Shown: one piece after another, positions 16,460 to 25,007 of the stretch
Layout: every line of letters starts with the position of its first letter
How positions within the stretch are numbered: position 1 is the stretch's first letter
Source of the DNA: Elusimicrobiota bacterium
Lineage (GTDB): Bacteria > Elusimicrobiota > Elusimicrobia > UBA1565 > UBA9628
DNA length: 64,000 nt
Direction of reading: 5' to 3'
NCBI GenBank assembly: GCA_003452935.1
Contig: DMMY01000012.1
Location: forward strand, 1 to 64,000
Position numbers and translations under genes: made by a program
Notes under the pieces: generated by a model
What the model was told of the DNA's origin: nothing
Database searches by the model: none
Seen by the model: only the letters and a program-made list of their open reading frames with translations

Positions 16460-18631
16460 ATGGCTGAGGACAGCAAGGACCCAAACAAGCCGCCTAAGCC
16501 GCCGCCCCTGCCTGCGTCTCGCGGGGGAACGACTCCGCCTCCGCCTCTGCCGCAAGGCATGGGGGCCGCGGCTCCCAAACTCCCGGGGCCGGGCTCGCTG
16601 CCGGGTTTCCCCGGATTCTCCGGTTCTTTTCCGGGCTTGCCCGGGCTTGCCGGCTTGGGGGGCAAGCCCCCCTTGACGGGAGGAAATCCTCCGGGCCTGC
16701 CTCCGGTTTTGTCTAAATCCTCGCTGCCGCCCTTTCCAGCGCCGCCGCCGGCGGCGGCGCCTGCGCCGCAGGCGGAGCCGGCCAAGCCTTCCGGTCCGTC
16801 CGCGGATCAGGTCGCTTATGAGAAGAAGGTCATGGATCTTGAGAGGCGTCTGCAGGAGGAGCATGAGCAGTTGCTTCTGGCCAACCTCAAAAGCCAGCAG
16901 GAAGCCGCCACGGCCGCCCGCGTCGAGATATCCATCAAGGAACTGCAGGAGAAGCTCAGGCGGGACCGCCGCGACGCCGAGACCGAAGAACGTCGCCGTG
17001 CCCAGGATCTCAAGGTCCAGGAGCTCGAGGCCCGGCTCGCGCAGGAGCGCGAGACCTGGGTGACCACTCTCAAGAACCAGATGCAGACGCGGGAGGCTCA
17101 GGAAAAGGAGGTCGAGAGCCACTTCTCCGCGCGCTTGCAGGAGATGGAGCGGCGCTGGCTCGAGGAGAAGGCGGCCTGGCAGAAAGCCGTTCTGGGCAAG
17201 GACGAGGAGATCCGCAACCTGCGGGCCCTGGCCGAGAAACTCAAGGGCGCCGACGCGGAGCTTTCCCGGGCGGTCGCGGAAAAGAAACACATCGAGGCGC
17301 GGCTGCCCGAGCTGCTCGCGGAACGGGCCGAGGCCATGGCCAAGGTGGCCGGCGCCGTTGATAAGGAGAAGGAGATCATCCAGCTGCGGGCCGAGCTGGC
17401 CATGACTCGCCAGCAGTACGCCATGCTCCAGGAACGCCTTGAGCGGGACGTCCAGGCCGCGCGCGCCAGCGCCCGGGAGCGCGAGGAGCGCCTGAGGTCG
17501 GAACAGGAACGGCTGCAGCGCGACCTGGCTACCCTGCCGGAACGCCTGCGCGTGGAGCATGAAGCCGATATCCGGCGCGTCAGGATGGAGGCTGAGGCCG
17601 ACTCGGTCAGGCAAAGGGAGGCTGGAGAGCGCGCCGCCGCGGAACTGCAGCGACTGCGCGGGGTCTGCGCGGCCATGGATCGGCAGATGGCCGCCGGCCG
17701 CGCCCAGGTCGAGCAGGCGCGCCGCGCCACCGCGGAATGGGAGAGGACGCAGGAGCGCTACAAGGCCGAGTTCGTGGTCCTGCAGCGCAAGTGGGTCGAG
17801 CGGGAGAAGGAGATCCGCTCCGAGGTCTCGGCGCAGGCCGCGCAGATGCTGGAGGCGGAGAAGTCGCGCATCAAGCTGCAGGCCCAGGACGAGATCGCCC
17901 AGCGCGCGGCCCGGATGGCCGATCAGATGCAGAAGGAGAAGGAGACGGAACTGCGTCAGCGCGAGGCCGCGGCCCGAATCGATATCGAACGCGAGGCCAT
18001 GATCCGAGCCCAGGATGCGGAGCGGGCTTGGGATAAGGCGCGGCTGGAACTGCAGGCCGAGATCGAGCGGCTGCACGGAGAACTGGCGCGCAAGGAAACG
18101 GAATGGTCCCAGAAGGTCTACCAGAAGCAAAGCGAGACGGCGACCTCCCGCGGCCAGGTCGACGAGCTGGCCCAGCGCCTGGCCCGCGCCGAGGAGATCC
18201 GCCAGGACTTTCAGGCCAAGGGCTTGGAGGTCGAGCGGGCTCTGCAATCCGCGCGCGAGGACATCGGAGGTCTGCGGCGGGCAGTGACCGAGCTGGAGGC
18301 CAGGCTCGGGAAGTCCGAGCAGGGGAGGCGGTTCCTTCTGCAGGAGAAGACTGACCTCGAGCGGCTCTCCAGCGCCCAGGCCGCCCAGTTAAAAGCCTTG
18401 GAGGAAAACATGGAACGTCTGCGCGGCGAGATATCGCAAGGCGGGAATTTAGGGCGCCGTTATCTTGCCGACCAGGGAAAACTCGCCGCGGCCCTGAGCG
18501 CGGCCGAGGAGGCCAGGCAGAAGGCCGAGGCCGCCCTGGCGCGGCAGACCCAGGAAATGGCTAAATTGAAGCAACGTTCGGGCCCGGGGGATGTCGGCGG
18601 GCCTGGAAAAGAGACAGGGCCATTCTCCTGA
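16460..18631 (+). CDS. Long coiled-coil protein with Pro/Gly-rich N-terminus
   Basis: This 723-residue protein has no signal peptide or membrane helix, so it is probably cytoplasmic. Residues 1-115 are Pro/Gly-rich and disordered, with PPLP motifs and PGxPG-like repeats. Residues about 115-700 are an almost unbroken coiled coil rich in E, R, Q, A and K. No enzymatic motif is visible. Its position between the FliF-FliG fusion and FlbD-MotAB, 21 nt after the former, suggests a scaffold or polarity factor for the motor. The coiled-coil AglZ of the myxobacterial Agl-Glt gliding machine is a loose parallel, not a demonstrated homologue. Confidence 0.8.
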   Translation: MAEDSKDPNKPPKPPPLPASRGGTTPPPPLPQGMGAAAPKLPGPGSLPGFPGFSGSFPGLPGLAGLGGKPPLTGGNPPGLPPVLSKSSLPPFPAPPPAAAPAPQAEPAKPSGPSADQVAYEKKVMDLERRLQEEHEQLLLANLKSQQEAATAARVEISIKELQEKLRRDRRDAETEERRRAQDLKVQELEARLAQERETWVTTLKNQMQTREAQEKEVESHFSARLQEMERRWLEEKAAWQKAVLGKDEEIRNLRALAEKLKGADAELSRAVAEKKHIEARLPELLAERAEAMAKVAGAVDKEKEIIQLRAELAMTRQQYAMLQERLERDVQAARASAREREERLRSEQERLQRDLATLPERLRVEHEADIRRVRMEAEADSVRQREAGERAAAELQRLRGVCAAMDRQMAAGRAQVEQARRATAEWERTQERYKAEFVVLQRKWVEREKEIRSEVSAQAAQMLEAEKSRIKLQAQDEIAQRAARMADQMQKEKETELRQREAAARIDIEREAMIRAQDAERAWDKARLELQAEIERLHGELARKETEWSQKVYQKQSETATSRGQVDELAQRLARAEEIRQDFQAKGLEVERALQSAREDIGGLRRAVTELEARLGKSEQGRRFLLQEKTDLERLSSAQAAQLKALEENMERLRGEISQGGNLGRRYLADQGKLAAALSAAEEARQKAEAALARQTQEMAKLKQRSGPGDVGGPGKETGPFS

Positions 18632-18648
18632 GATATTAAGGAAGACGA

Positions 18649-18873
18649 ATGATAAAGGTCCATAAACTCAATGGCAGCGAGGTCATCATCAACGCCGAAC
18701 TCATCGAGAGTCTGGAGCCGGGCCAGGAGACGGTCGTGACCTTGGCCACGGGCAACAGGTTCCTGGTCCGGGAGAGCGCTGACGAAGTGACTCAAAAAGT
18801 GCTGGAATATAGGCGCCAAATCAGCGCGTCGGGCAAGGTCGTCAACCCCATATCAGGCTACACAAGGGAATAG
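18649..18873 (+). CDS. flbD: FlbD/SwrD-family motility protein
   Basis: This 74-residue protein matches the small FlbD family, with KVHKLNGSEVIINAELIESLE at the N-terminus followed by ETVVTLATGNRFLVRES and VTQKVLEYRR. FlbD (SwrD in Bacillus) is normally encoded in flagellar operons next to motA, and SwrD is known to raise motor power. Here it precedes motA by 3 nt. Its presence supports the view that the locus is an energised motor rather than a chance collection of domains. Confidence 0.88.
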   Translation: MIKVHKLNGSEVIINAELIESLEPGQETVVTLATGNRFLVRESADEVTQKVLEYRRQISASGKVVNPISGYTRE

Positions 18874-18876
18874 ACT

Positions 18877-19671
18877 ATGGATATAGCTACGGTGATGGGC
18901 ATCTTGGTATTTTTCATCATGGTGGTGGGCACCGTCTATTATTCCCACGGAGTGGGGGGGTTCAAGCCGTTCCTCAACCCGGAAGCTTTTTTCGTGGTCA
19001 TGGGCGGGACGTTCTGCGCCACCTTGGTCAACTATCCGCTCAGCCAGGTCGTCGGCCTGGGCCGCATCCTGCGCAAGGTCCTGCTGACGGCGGGCGAGGA
19101 CACCAGCGACATCGTCGTGACCTTCGTGACCCTTTCGCAAAAAGCCAAGAAGGAGGGCTTCCTGGCCCTCCAGGCCGACGTAGACGGCGTCAAGAACGAC
19201 TTCATGCGCCGCGGCATCCAGTTGGTCATAGACGGCGCGGATCAGGAGTTCATCCGCAACATGCTGGAGACCGAGATCGGCTTCATCCGGGAGCGGCATA
19301 AGGTGGGCCAGGAGATTTTCAACGCCATGGGCACCTATGCCCCGGCTTTCGGGATCATCGGCACGGTCCTGGGCATGATCCTGATGCTTTTCTCCATTGA
19401 GGACGTGGCCAACGTCCCCAAGCTCATGGCCGTGGCCCTGGCCGCGGCTTTTTTCGGACTCGGCTCCGGCTATCTCATCTTCCTTCCCATGGGCGGCAAG
19501 CTGCGCCGCCGCTCCGAAGAGGAGCTGCTGGTCAAGGAGATCATCATCCGGGGAGTCCTGCTCCTGCAGAGCGGCGCCACCCCGAGCGTGGTGGAAGCCA
19601 ACTTGAAGGCCTATCTGGAGCCGGCCAAGCGGGCGGGCGTTAAAGCCGCGGCCCCGGCGGCGGGGGCTTAG
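18877..19671 (+). CDS. motA: Stator protein MotA
   Basis: This 264-residue inner-membrane protein has helices at about 5-23, 35-52, 152-171 and 184-205 and the MotA/ExbB core. Conserved prolines P156 (TYAPAFG) and P204 (IFLPMG), at the proton path, are present. In the cytoplasmic loop the torque site reads KKEGFLALQ: the basic position equal to E. coli R90 is K91, but the position equal to E98 is Q99. With MotB it forms the ion channel that drives rotation. The Ala/Pro tail is unremarkable. MotB starts 11 nt downstream. Confidence 0.95.
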   Translation: MDIATVMGILVFFIMVVGTVYYSHGVGGFKPFLNPEAFFVVMGGTFCATLVNYPLSQVVGLGRILRKVLLTAGEDTSDIVVTFVTLSQKAKKEGFLALQADVDGVKNDFMRRGIQLVIDGADQEFIRNMLETEIGFIRERHKVGQEIFNAMGTYAPAFGIIGTVLGMILMLFSIEDVANVPKLMAVALAAAFFGLGSGYLIFLPMGGKLRRRSEEELLVKEIIIRGVLLLQSGATPSVVEANLKAYLEPAKRAGVKAAAPAAGA

Positions 19672-19682
19672 CGGGACGGGAC

Positions 19683-20363
19683 ATGGCTCTCAAGGCGCCG
19701 AAGGGCTTCATCGACGAGACCGATCCCAAGGTCTGCCAGATCGGCCATCCGGCGCCTCCCTGGCTGGTCAATTACGCGGATCTCATGACGGAGATGGTCT
19801 GTTTTTTCGTGATTCTTTACGCCCTTTCGGCCGCCCTGAACAAGAACGTGCAAAACGCCGCGCAGCAAGTCCAGGAGATGATGAACAAGGGCGAGCTCAA
19901 GGGAGAGGTCAAGGTGGACCGGGAGGGGCTTAAGATTTCCCTCGAGGAACAGGGGCAGCTGGCTTTTTTCGAGAGCGGATCCGCGGACACGACCCCGACG
20001 ATGGAAAGCATGGTGGGAAAACTCGTCCCGGTGCTCAAGAAGCTGTCCGAACAGCAGGACATCATCGTGGAGGGGCATACGGACAACCTACCCATACGCA
20101 ACGAATATTTCGACTCCAACTGGGAACTCTCCACGGCGCGGGCGACCAGCATAGCGCGGCTTCTGATCGACCGTCATGAACTGCCCGCCGCGCGCCTGGG
20201 AGCCATCGGCTATGGAGAGTATCGCCCCGTGGTGGCCAACGACACCACGGAAAATCGCGCCAAGAACCGGCGGGTGGTCTTCTTCGTGAAAAATCCCGCG
20301 CCCGGAGGCAAGGCCAAGGGCCCGCCGGAAACGACGCATGCCGCGCCCGTGGAGGCCAAATGA
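19683..20363 (+). CDS. motB: Stator protein MotB (OmpA-like peptidoglycan anchor)
   Basis: This 226-residue protein has one helix (about 34-52) preceded by WLVNYADLM, where D33 is the conserved ion-carrying aspartate. A plug/linker of about 60 residues follows. The OmpA-like domain (about 95-203) contains EGHTDN (130-135), the NWELSTARA helix and NRRVVF, the residues that hold peptidoglycan. It anchors MotA to the cell wall. Unlike AglS of the gliding motor, the peptidoglycan-binding domain is intact, so a stator fixed to the wall is expected. Confidence 0.95.
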   Translation: MALKAPKGFIDETDPKVCQIGHPAPPWLVNYADLMTEMVCFFVILYALSAALNKNVQNAAQQVQEMMNKGELKGEVKVDREGLKISLEEQGQLAFFESGSADTTPTMESMVGKLVPVLKKLSEQQDIIVEGHTDNLPIRNEYFDSNWELSTARATSIARLLIDRHELPAARLGAIGYGEYRPVVANDTTENRAKNRRVVFFVKNPAPGGKAKGPPETTHAAPVEAK

Positions 20364-21100
20364 GGGGATGCATGGCTGTGCGCCGTTTTTTGGTGGTCGG
20401 TTTTTTCGGCGGGCTCATGGGCGCGGCCGGTTGCGCCGCCGGGGCCAAGAAGATCGTGCAGGAGGATTTCGCCGAAGGCCGGGTCGTGGACCTTTCCATC
20501 ACGGACAAGCTCACGGGCAACCGCGAACTCCTGTTCGTTTCCTTGCCCAAGAAGAGCCAGTTCCTGGAGGGTTATATCCAGGGGGTTATCACGGATTATG
20601 CCGACAACCCGGTCCAGGGCGTGGTGGTCCGGGCCGTGGCTTCGGGCGAAAGCCAGATCGAGGAGTCGGAGATGCGCTCCGCCGGCACCGTGGGAAGCTC
20701 CTTCGATCCCGGGGTGAGCGACACCAACGGCTTTTACCGGGTGCGCTTCAGCCTGCCGATCCTGTCGAACCGGGTGGACGTGCGCGGCAGGCTTCTGTAC
20801 AATCCCGGCTGGGAGCAGGAGCGGGAGAACCTGGGCAAGGCCTACGAGCCGCAGACCAAGCAGAGCCAATTCCGGCTCTATTACGAGAGAAAGCGCGGCC
20901 GCGTCATTTTCAGCGAGGGCATCCGCAAGTCCGTGGTCGCGGCCGTAACCAGCGGCCGGCCGGGCAAGTCCGCGCCTTTGCCCGGGACCAAGCCCTCTGA
21001 TGCCGAGAAAGCCGTCGCGCCGGCGGCCGGCGCCGCGGCCAAGCCGCCGGACAAGGGCGCCGAGGACGATCTTTTCAAGGGATTCGGGTTCGGCCAATGA
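20360..21100 (+). CDS. Lipoprotein with carboxypeptidase-regulatory-like beta-sandwich
   Basis: This 246-residue protein has a lipoprotein signal peptide with lipobox GAAGC (about 21-25). A domain at about 65-165 (GYIQGVITDYADNPVQGVVVRA ... SDTNGFYRVRFS) has the pattern of carboxypeptidase-regulatory-like/Ig-type sandwiches. An Ala/Pro-rich tail follows. It is expected in the periplasm or at the outer membrane. The ATG at 20360 overlaps the motB stop; ATG 20372, preceded by GAGGGG, is an equally good start. It probably belongs to the motor complex as an envelope part; its partner is unknown. Confidence 0.75.
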   Translation: MRGCMAVRRFLVVGFFGGLMGAAGCAAGAKKIVQEDFAEGRVVDLSITDKLTGNRELLFVSLPKKSQFLEGYIQGVITDYADNPVQGVVVRAVASGESQIEESEMRSAGTVGSSFDPGVSDTNGFYRVRFSLPILSNRVDVRGRLLYNPGWEQERENLGKAYEPQTKQSQFRLYYERKRGRVIFSEGIRKSVVAAVTSGRPGKSAPLPGTKPSDAEKAVAPAAGAAAKPPDKGAEDDLFKGFGFGQ

Positions 21101-21117
21101 TCCCGAGAGGAAGGTCC

Positions 21118-21582
21118 ATGAGGGGAGCCTGTTTCGCGTTGAGTCTTGCCCTGCTTGCGGGCGCGTGCCGGGGGCCTGCGTACAGGGATGAAGGCTCGAC
21201 GGAATTAGAGCGCACGTTCCGGGCTTCCGAACGGAAGGTCAAGGAGAACCGCATCCTTTCCGGTTTGGCCCAGATGGAGGAGGCGCTGGCCGGCTACATC
21301 AAGACCGAGGGCCGCATTCCTGACCGTATCGACTTGCTCGTCCCGAAATATCTGGCGGAAATACCCGACTTGGAGATCGACGTCCCGGAACACGGCCAGA
21401 CCAGCGCGGTCAAGAATTACCCGAGCGACGCGCTGCGCGACGGCCAGATCGACGGCAGCCGGCTCAAGGACACGGGCCGATGGGGGTATATTTTCAACGA
21501 CCGGCAAGTGGTCGTTTTCGTGGACTGCACCCACCCTTCCAGCCGGGGCCGGCCCTGGTATAAGGAACGCGGGGTCCGCTGA
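21118..21582 (+). CDS. Small lipoprotein of the motor locus
   Basis: This 154-residue protein has a lipobox LLAGAC at about 13-18. The mature part has a helix (ERKVKENRILSGLAQMEEAL) followed by GRIPDRIDLLVPKYLAEIPD and a C-terminal strand region (WGYIFNDRQVVVFVD). The helix plus strand pattern recalls the globular part of type II pseudopilins, but there is no prepilin N-terminus, so this is only resemblance. The start at 21118 was chosen for GAGAGGAAGG just upstream. It is the last gene of the motor locus. Confidence 0.72.
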   Translation: MRGACFALSLALLAGACRGPAYRDEGSTELERTFRASERKVKENRILSGLAQMEEALAGYIKTEGRIPDRIDLLVPKYLAEIPDLEIDVPEHGQTSAVKNYPSDALRDGQIDGSRLKDTGRWGYIFNDRQVVVFVDCTHPSSRGRPWYKERGVR

Positions 21583-21629
21583 AGCGCTGACCGCGCGGCT
21601 GCCGGCGCGCTTTTGCTAATATTTCCCTG

Positions 21630-23903
21630 ATGCCTCGTTCCCGTTTCTATTTTTGGGTCTTCGTCGCCCTCCTTTGCGCCGCAGGCAACGCCTATGTCCT
21701 GCGGCGGCTGCTCATGGGCCTGCCCGACATCCATACCCTCGAGGAATACTCCCCGGCCTTGACCAGCCGGGTTTTCGACTGCAAGGGCAACGTCGTAGCC
21801 GAGTTCTCCATCGAGAAGCGCGCGCTTTTGAGCCTGGCCAAGATCCCGGTGGACATGCAAAACGCGGTCATCGCCATCGAAGACGACCAGTTCTTCCATC
21901 ATTGGGGCATCTCGCCGCGCGGCATCCTGCGCTCGGCCTTCGCCAACCTCCTGGCGCGCCGCGTCCGTCAGGGCGGTTCGACTATCACCCAGCAGCTTTC
22001 CCGCCAGATATTCCTGTCTCGGCAGCGCAAGATCGTGCGCAAGATCAGGGAAATCCTCCTGGCCATAGAGATCGAGCGCAACTTCTCCAAGCCGGAGATC
22101 CTCCAGTTTTACCTCAACCAAGTCTATTTCGGCGAGGGCGCCTATGGGGTGCAGTCGGCGGCGCGTATTTTCTTCGGCAAGGAAGTCGGCGCTCTCACGC
22201 TTGCGGACTGCGCGCTGCTGGCTGGGATCATACAGGCGCCGCGGGGCAACTCTCCCTTCTCCCATCCCGAGCAGGCCCGCCGGCGCCGCAACGCGGTCCT
22301 CAACCGGATGTTCGATGAGCGGATGATCCAGAGGCCGGAACTCGAGACGGCGATGCGGGAGCCTATTCCGTTGGCCAAGCCGGTGGGGCAGGACACGCAG
22401 GCTCCGTATTTCGTGGAGCACGTTCGCAAGCGGCTGGAGCAGCGCTACGGCACCAATGCCCTGTGGAGGGGCGGGCTTAAGATATATACCTCCCTGGATC
22501 TGGAGAAACAGAAAATCGTCGAGAGCGTGATGGAGAAGGGCTTGGTCGCCTTTGACGAGTCGGCGCGCCAGGAGTGGGAACGCAAGTTCAAGGAGCAGTC
22601 GGCCGTGCTCGATGCCGCTCCCGAGATATCGACTTCGCCGCCCGCCAAGATCCAGGGGGCTTTCGTGCTCATGGACGTCAAGACCGGCGCCGTCCGCGCC
22701 ATGGTGGGGGGGCGCGAGTCCATTTTCAACCGGGCCGTCCAGGCCCGCCGTCAGGCGGGGTCCACCTTCAAGCCTTTTGTATGGGCCGCGGCGCTCAACT
22801 CGGGGATGACGGCCGCCTCGCTGGTCGAGGACACGCCCTTGGCCTACTACTACGACGGTCGCGACTGGCGGCTTTTGGAGGGAGCCACGGATCAATATTC
22901 CATAAACCTGGCCACTCAGCCTTTCGCCCAGTCAACGGATTTCAAGATCTGGGTTCCCAATAATTTCGACGGCAAGTTCATGGGAGCCGTCACCCTGCGC
23001 AAGGCGCTGGCCCTTTCGCGCAACATCGCCTCCATCAATCTCATCACCCACATAGGCCCGCCCTTGGTGGTTGATATCGCGCACAGGGCCGGCATCCGCT
23101 CGGATCTCGAGGCCGTGCCCGCGCTGGGGTTGGGAGCTTCAGCGGTCAGCCCCCTGGAGCTGACCAGCGCGTTCGGCACCTTCGCCAACGGCGGCATCTC
23201 CGTCGTTCCCTATACCGTGGAGCGCGTCGAGGACAGCACGGGCAAGCAGCTGGAGAGCCACGTGCCTTCCGAGCATGAGGCCATGTCTCCGCAGCTGGCC
23301 TACCTGGTGACGAACCTCCTCAAGGGGGTGGTCCAGCGCGGCACCGGCATCAGCGCGCGCAGATTGGGCCGGCCCCTGGCCGGCAAGACCGGGACCAGCA
23401 ACGACAACCGGGATCTTTGGTTTCTAGGCTATACCCCTGATTTGGTCGCCGGCGCCTGGATGGGGTACGACGATTTCACCTCCCTGGGCCGCAAGGACTG
23501 GACCGGCGGCTCGACCGTGGTCCCGTGGTGGACCGACATCATGGAAGAGATTCTCAAGGAATACCCCAAGCGCGACTTCCCCGTGCCGCCGGGCATCGCC
23601 TTCGTCCAGGTGGACGGCGAGACGGGTCTTCTGGCTCTTCCCACCTGCCCCAAGAAGAACCGCATCCTCGAGGCTTTCCGGGAGGGATTGGAGCCCAAGG
23701 ACTATTGCCAGGTGGATCATTCCCGGCCCATGATCGAGCAGGCCGCGAGTCAATCGCCGACCCAGGTTATCGGGCCCTCGGTGGAGGGTTTGAGAGTCTC
23801 GACTTCCTCCTCCTCCTCCTCCCGGCCTGCCGCGTCCCCGTCTGCGGATGAGGAACTCGACGACAAGCCGGCCGGGATCGAGGATCCCGTCATCCTCGAA
23901 TAA
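21630..23903 (+). CDS. Penicillin-binding protein 1A (bifunctional)
   Basis: This 757-residue class A PBP has an N-terminal anchor (about 8-28), a GT51 glycosyltransferase domain (about 50-225) with catalytic E84 in EDDQFF and the GGSTITQQ motif, and a transpeptidase domain (about 340-600) with S378-T-F-K381, S463-R-N and K586-T-G. It polymerises and cross-links peptidoglycan in the periplasm. The tail has a run of seven serines followed by acidic residues. A -10-like TAATAT (21617-21622) sits 7 nt before the ATG, so it may have its own leaderless transcript. It converges on alr with 6 nt between stops. Confidence 0.95.
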   Translation: MPRSRFYFWVFVALLCAAGNAYVLRRLLMGLPDIHTLEEYSPALTSRVFDCKGNVVAEFSIEKRALLSLAKIPVDMQNAVIAIEDDQFFHHWGISPRGILRSAFANLLARRVRQGGSTITQQLSRQIFLSRQRKIVRKIREILLAIEIERNFSKPEILQFYLNQVYFGEGAYGVQSAARIFFGKEVGALTLADCALLAGIIQAPRGNSPFSHPEQARRRRNAVLNRMFDERMIQRPELETAMREPIPLAKPVGQDTQAPYFVEHVRKRLEQRYGTNALWRGGLKIYTSLDLEKQKIVESVMEKGLVAFDESARQEWERKFKEQSAVLDAAPEISTSPPAKIQGAFVLMDVKTGAVRAMVGGRESIFNRAVQARRQAGSTFKPFVWAAALNSGMTAASLVEDTPLAYYYDGRDWRLLEGATDQYSINLATQPFAQSTDFKIWVPNNFDGKFMGAVTLRKALALSRNIASINLITHIGPPLVVDIAHRAGIRSDLEAVPALGLGASAVSPLELTSAFGTFANGGISVVPYTVERVEDSTGKQLESHVPSEHEAMSPQLAYLVTNLLKGVVQRGTGISARRLGRPLAGKTGTSNDNRDLWFLGYTPDLVAGAWMGYDDFTSLGRKDWTGGSTVVPWWTDIMEEILKEYPKRDFPVPPGIAFVQVDGETGLLALPTCPKKNRILEAFREGLEPKDYCQVDHSRPMIEQAASQSPTQVIGPSVEGLRVSTSSSSSSRPAASPSADEELDDKPAGIEDPVILE

Positions 23904-23909
23904 TCCGGG

Positions 23910-24974
23910 CTAATTCCGGTAGAAACGCGGGATGCGGTGGCTGGCCGCGGTGCGGCGCACGGGCAAGGCCACGGCCTCTCCGACGGCCGCGCCGGGCGCG
24001 TCCGTGACGTCGACGAGCACATGGCCTATGCCGCAGCGGCCGATAAACGGCGTTTTGACCTTGCCGAGCATTCCCCAGTATTGGAAGCCGCTGCCGAAGC
24101 TGATGAGCCGCTCGGCCGGCTCCATGGTCAGGCCGTCGGCATAGCCCGCCGGCAGCGTGGCCACGCGCATGGTGCGCGGCGTCACGTACTCGCTGCCGTA
24201 GCCGATGGAGCGGCCCTTGATCACGCGGCGCAGGGCGATGACGCGCGCCAGAAACCTCCAGGGATTTTTCAGGGGCGCGGTCTTGGAGGTCGAAGGATTG
24301 ATGCCGTAGATGAGATTGCCGACGCGCGCCAAGTCCATCTGCCAGTGGGGAAAGTCCATCAAGACGGCGCTGTTGGCCGCGTGGCAGACCAGCCCCGGGT
24401 GATCGCGCTTGAGGCGCTGGGCAAGACGCCGGAAAGCGCGCAGTTTTTCCTCGGCCTCGACGGCGTTCTTGCCCGGCACATAGTCGATGTGCGTGGAGAC
24501 TCCGGCCAGCCGGAGCCGCCGGCAGCGCGAGAGCCCCCGCAAGAAATCGGGCAATTCGCGGGCCGCGATGCCCCAGCGGCCCAGGCCGAAATCCAGGTCG
24601 ATGTGCACCCCCAGTCCGGCGGCGGGGGCGGCCGCGTTAAGGGCTTTGGCCTGGCGCAGGTCGTCCAGGGTCGGAGTCAGTTTGAGGCGGACCGCCTCGC
24701 GGGCGGCTTGCGGCAATATGGGGGAGAGCAAATGGATTGGGGCGCGGATGCGCTCCTGGCGCAGAACTTGGGCTTCGTCCGCGGTCAGGACGCCCAGGCT
24801 TTCGGCGCCCGAGGCCAGGGCCGCCCGGGCCACGGCCGTTGCGCCGTGCCCGTAGGCGTCCTCTTTGACCACGGCCATGAGCCGCGCCGCGCCTTTGAGC
24901 CTGGCCAACGTCCAGCGTGTGTTGTGGCGGATGGCGGAGAGATCGATTTCCACCCACTTCAGCGGTTTCTCCAT
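23910..24974 (-). CDS. alr: Alanine racemase
   Basis: This 354-residue PLP enzyme makes D-alanine for peptidoglycan. The PLP lysine is K37, in VVKEDAYGHG; most homologues have Ala where E38 stands. The C-terminal domain keeps IGYGSEYVTP with the catalytic tyrosine region and GYADGL. It is of normal length and cytoplasmic. It faces away from mfd across a 33-bp gap and its start codon is 6 nt from a perfect TATAAT. Confidence 0.93.
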   Translation of the reverse strand: MEKPLKWVEIDLSAIRHNTRWTLARLKGAARLMAVVKEDAYGHGATAVARAALASGAESLGVLTADEAQVLRQERIRAPIHLLSPILPQAAREAVRLKLTPTLDDLRQAKALNAAAPAAGLGVHIDLDFGLGRWGIAARELPDFLRGLSRCRRLRLAGVSTHIDYVPGKNAVEAEEKLRAFRRLAQRLKRDHPGLVCHAANSAVLMDFPHWQMDLARVGNLIYGINPSTSKTAPLKNPWRFLARVIALRRVIKGRSIGYGSEYVTPRTMRVATLPAGYADGLTMEPAERLISFGSGFQYWGMLGKVKTPFIGRCGIGHVLVDVTDAPGAAVGEAVALPVRRTAASHRIPRFYRN

Positions 24975-25007
24975 GCGGGGATTATAGCTTTTTGTTAGAA
25001 TTTCGTA
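24975..25007. promoter_or_regulatory. Divergent alr/mfd promoter region
   Basis: The whole 33-bp gap carries a minus-strand TATAAT (24986-24981), 6 nt from the alr ATG, and a plus-strand TAGAAT (24996-25001), 6 nt from the mfd ATG. Neither has a strong -35, since each would fall inside the opposite gene. Both transcripts would be leaderless and the polymerase footprints would overlap, so the two promoters probably exclude each other. Confidence 0.6.

Noticed and set aside
16445..18247. A 600-codon open frame opposite the coiled-coil gene.
   Set aside because: It is the complement of a repetitive coiled-coil sequence and has Leu/Arg/Gly-rich composition with no motif.
18649..18873. FlbD as proof of a flagellum.
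   Set aside because: It is a stator-linked accessory protein, so it supports an energised motor but not a filament.
14429..20363. Calling the locus an ordinary flagellar operon.
   Set aside because: There is no export, rod, hook, filament or FliM/FliN gene, and the rotor gene is a fusion with altered contact residues.
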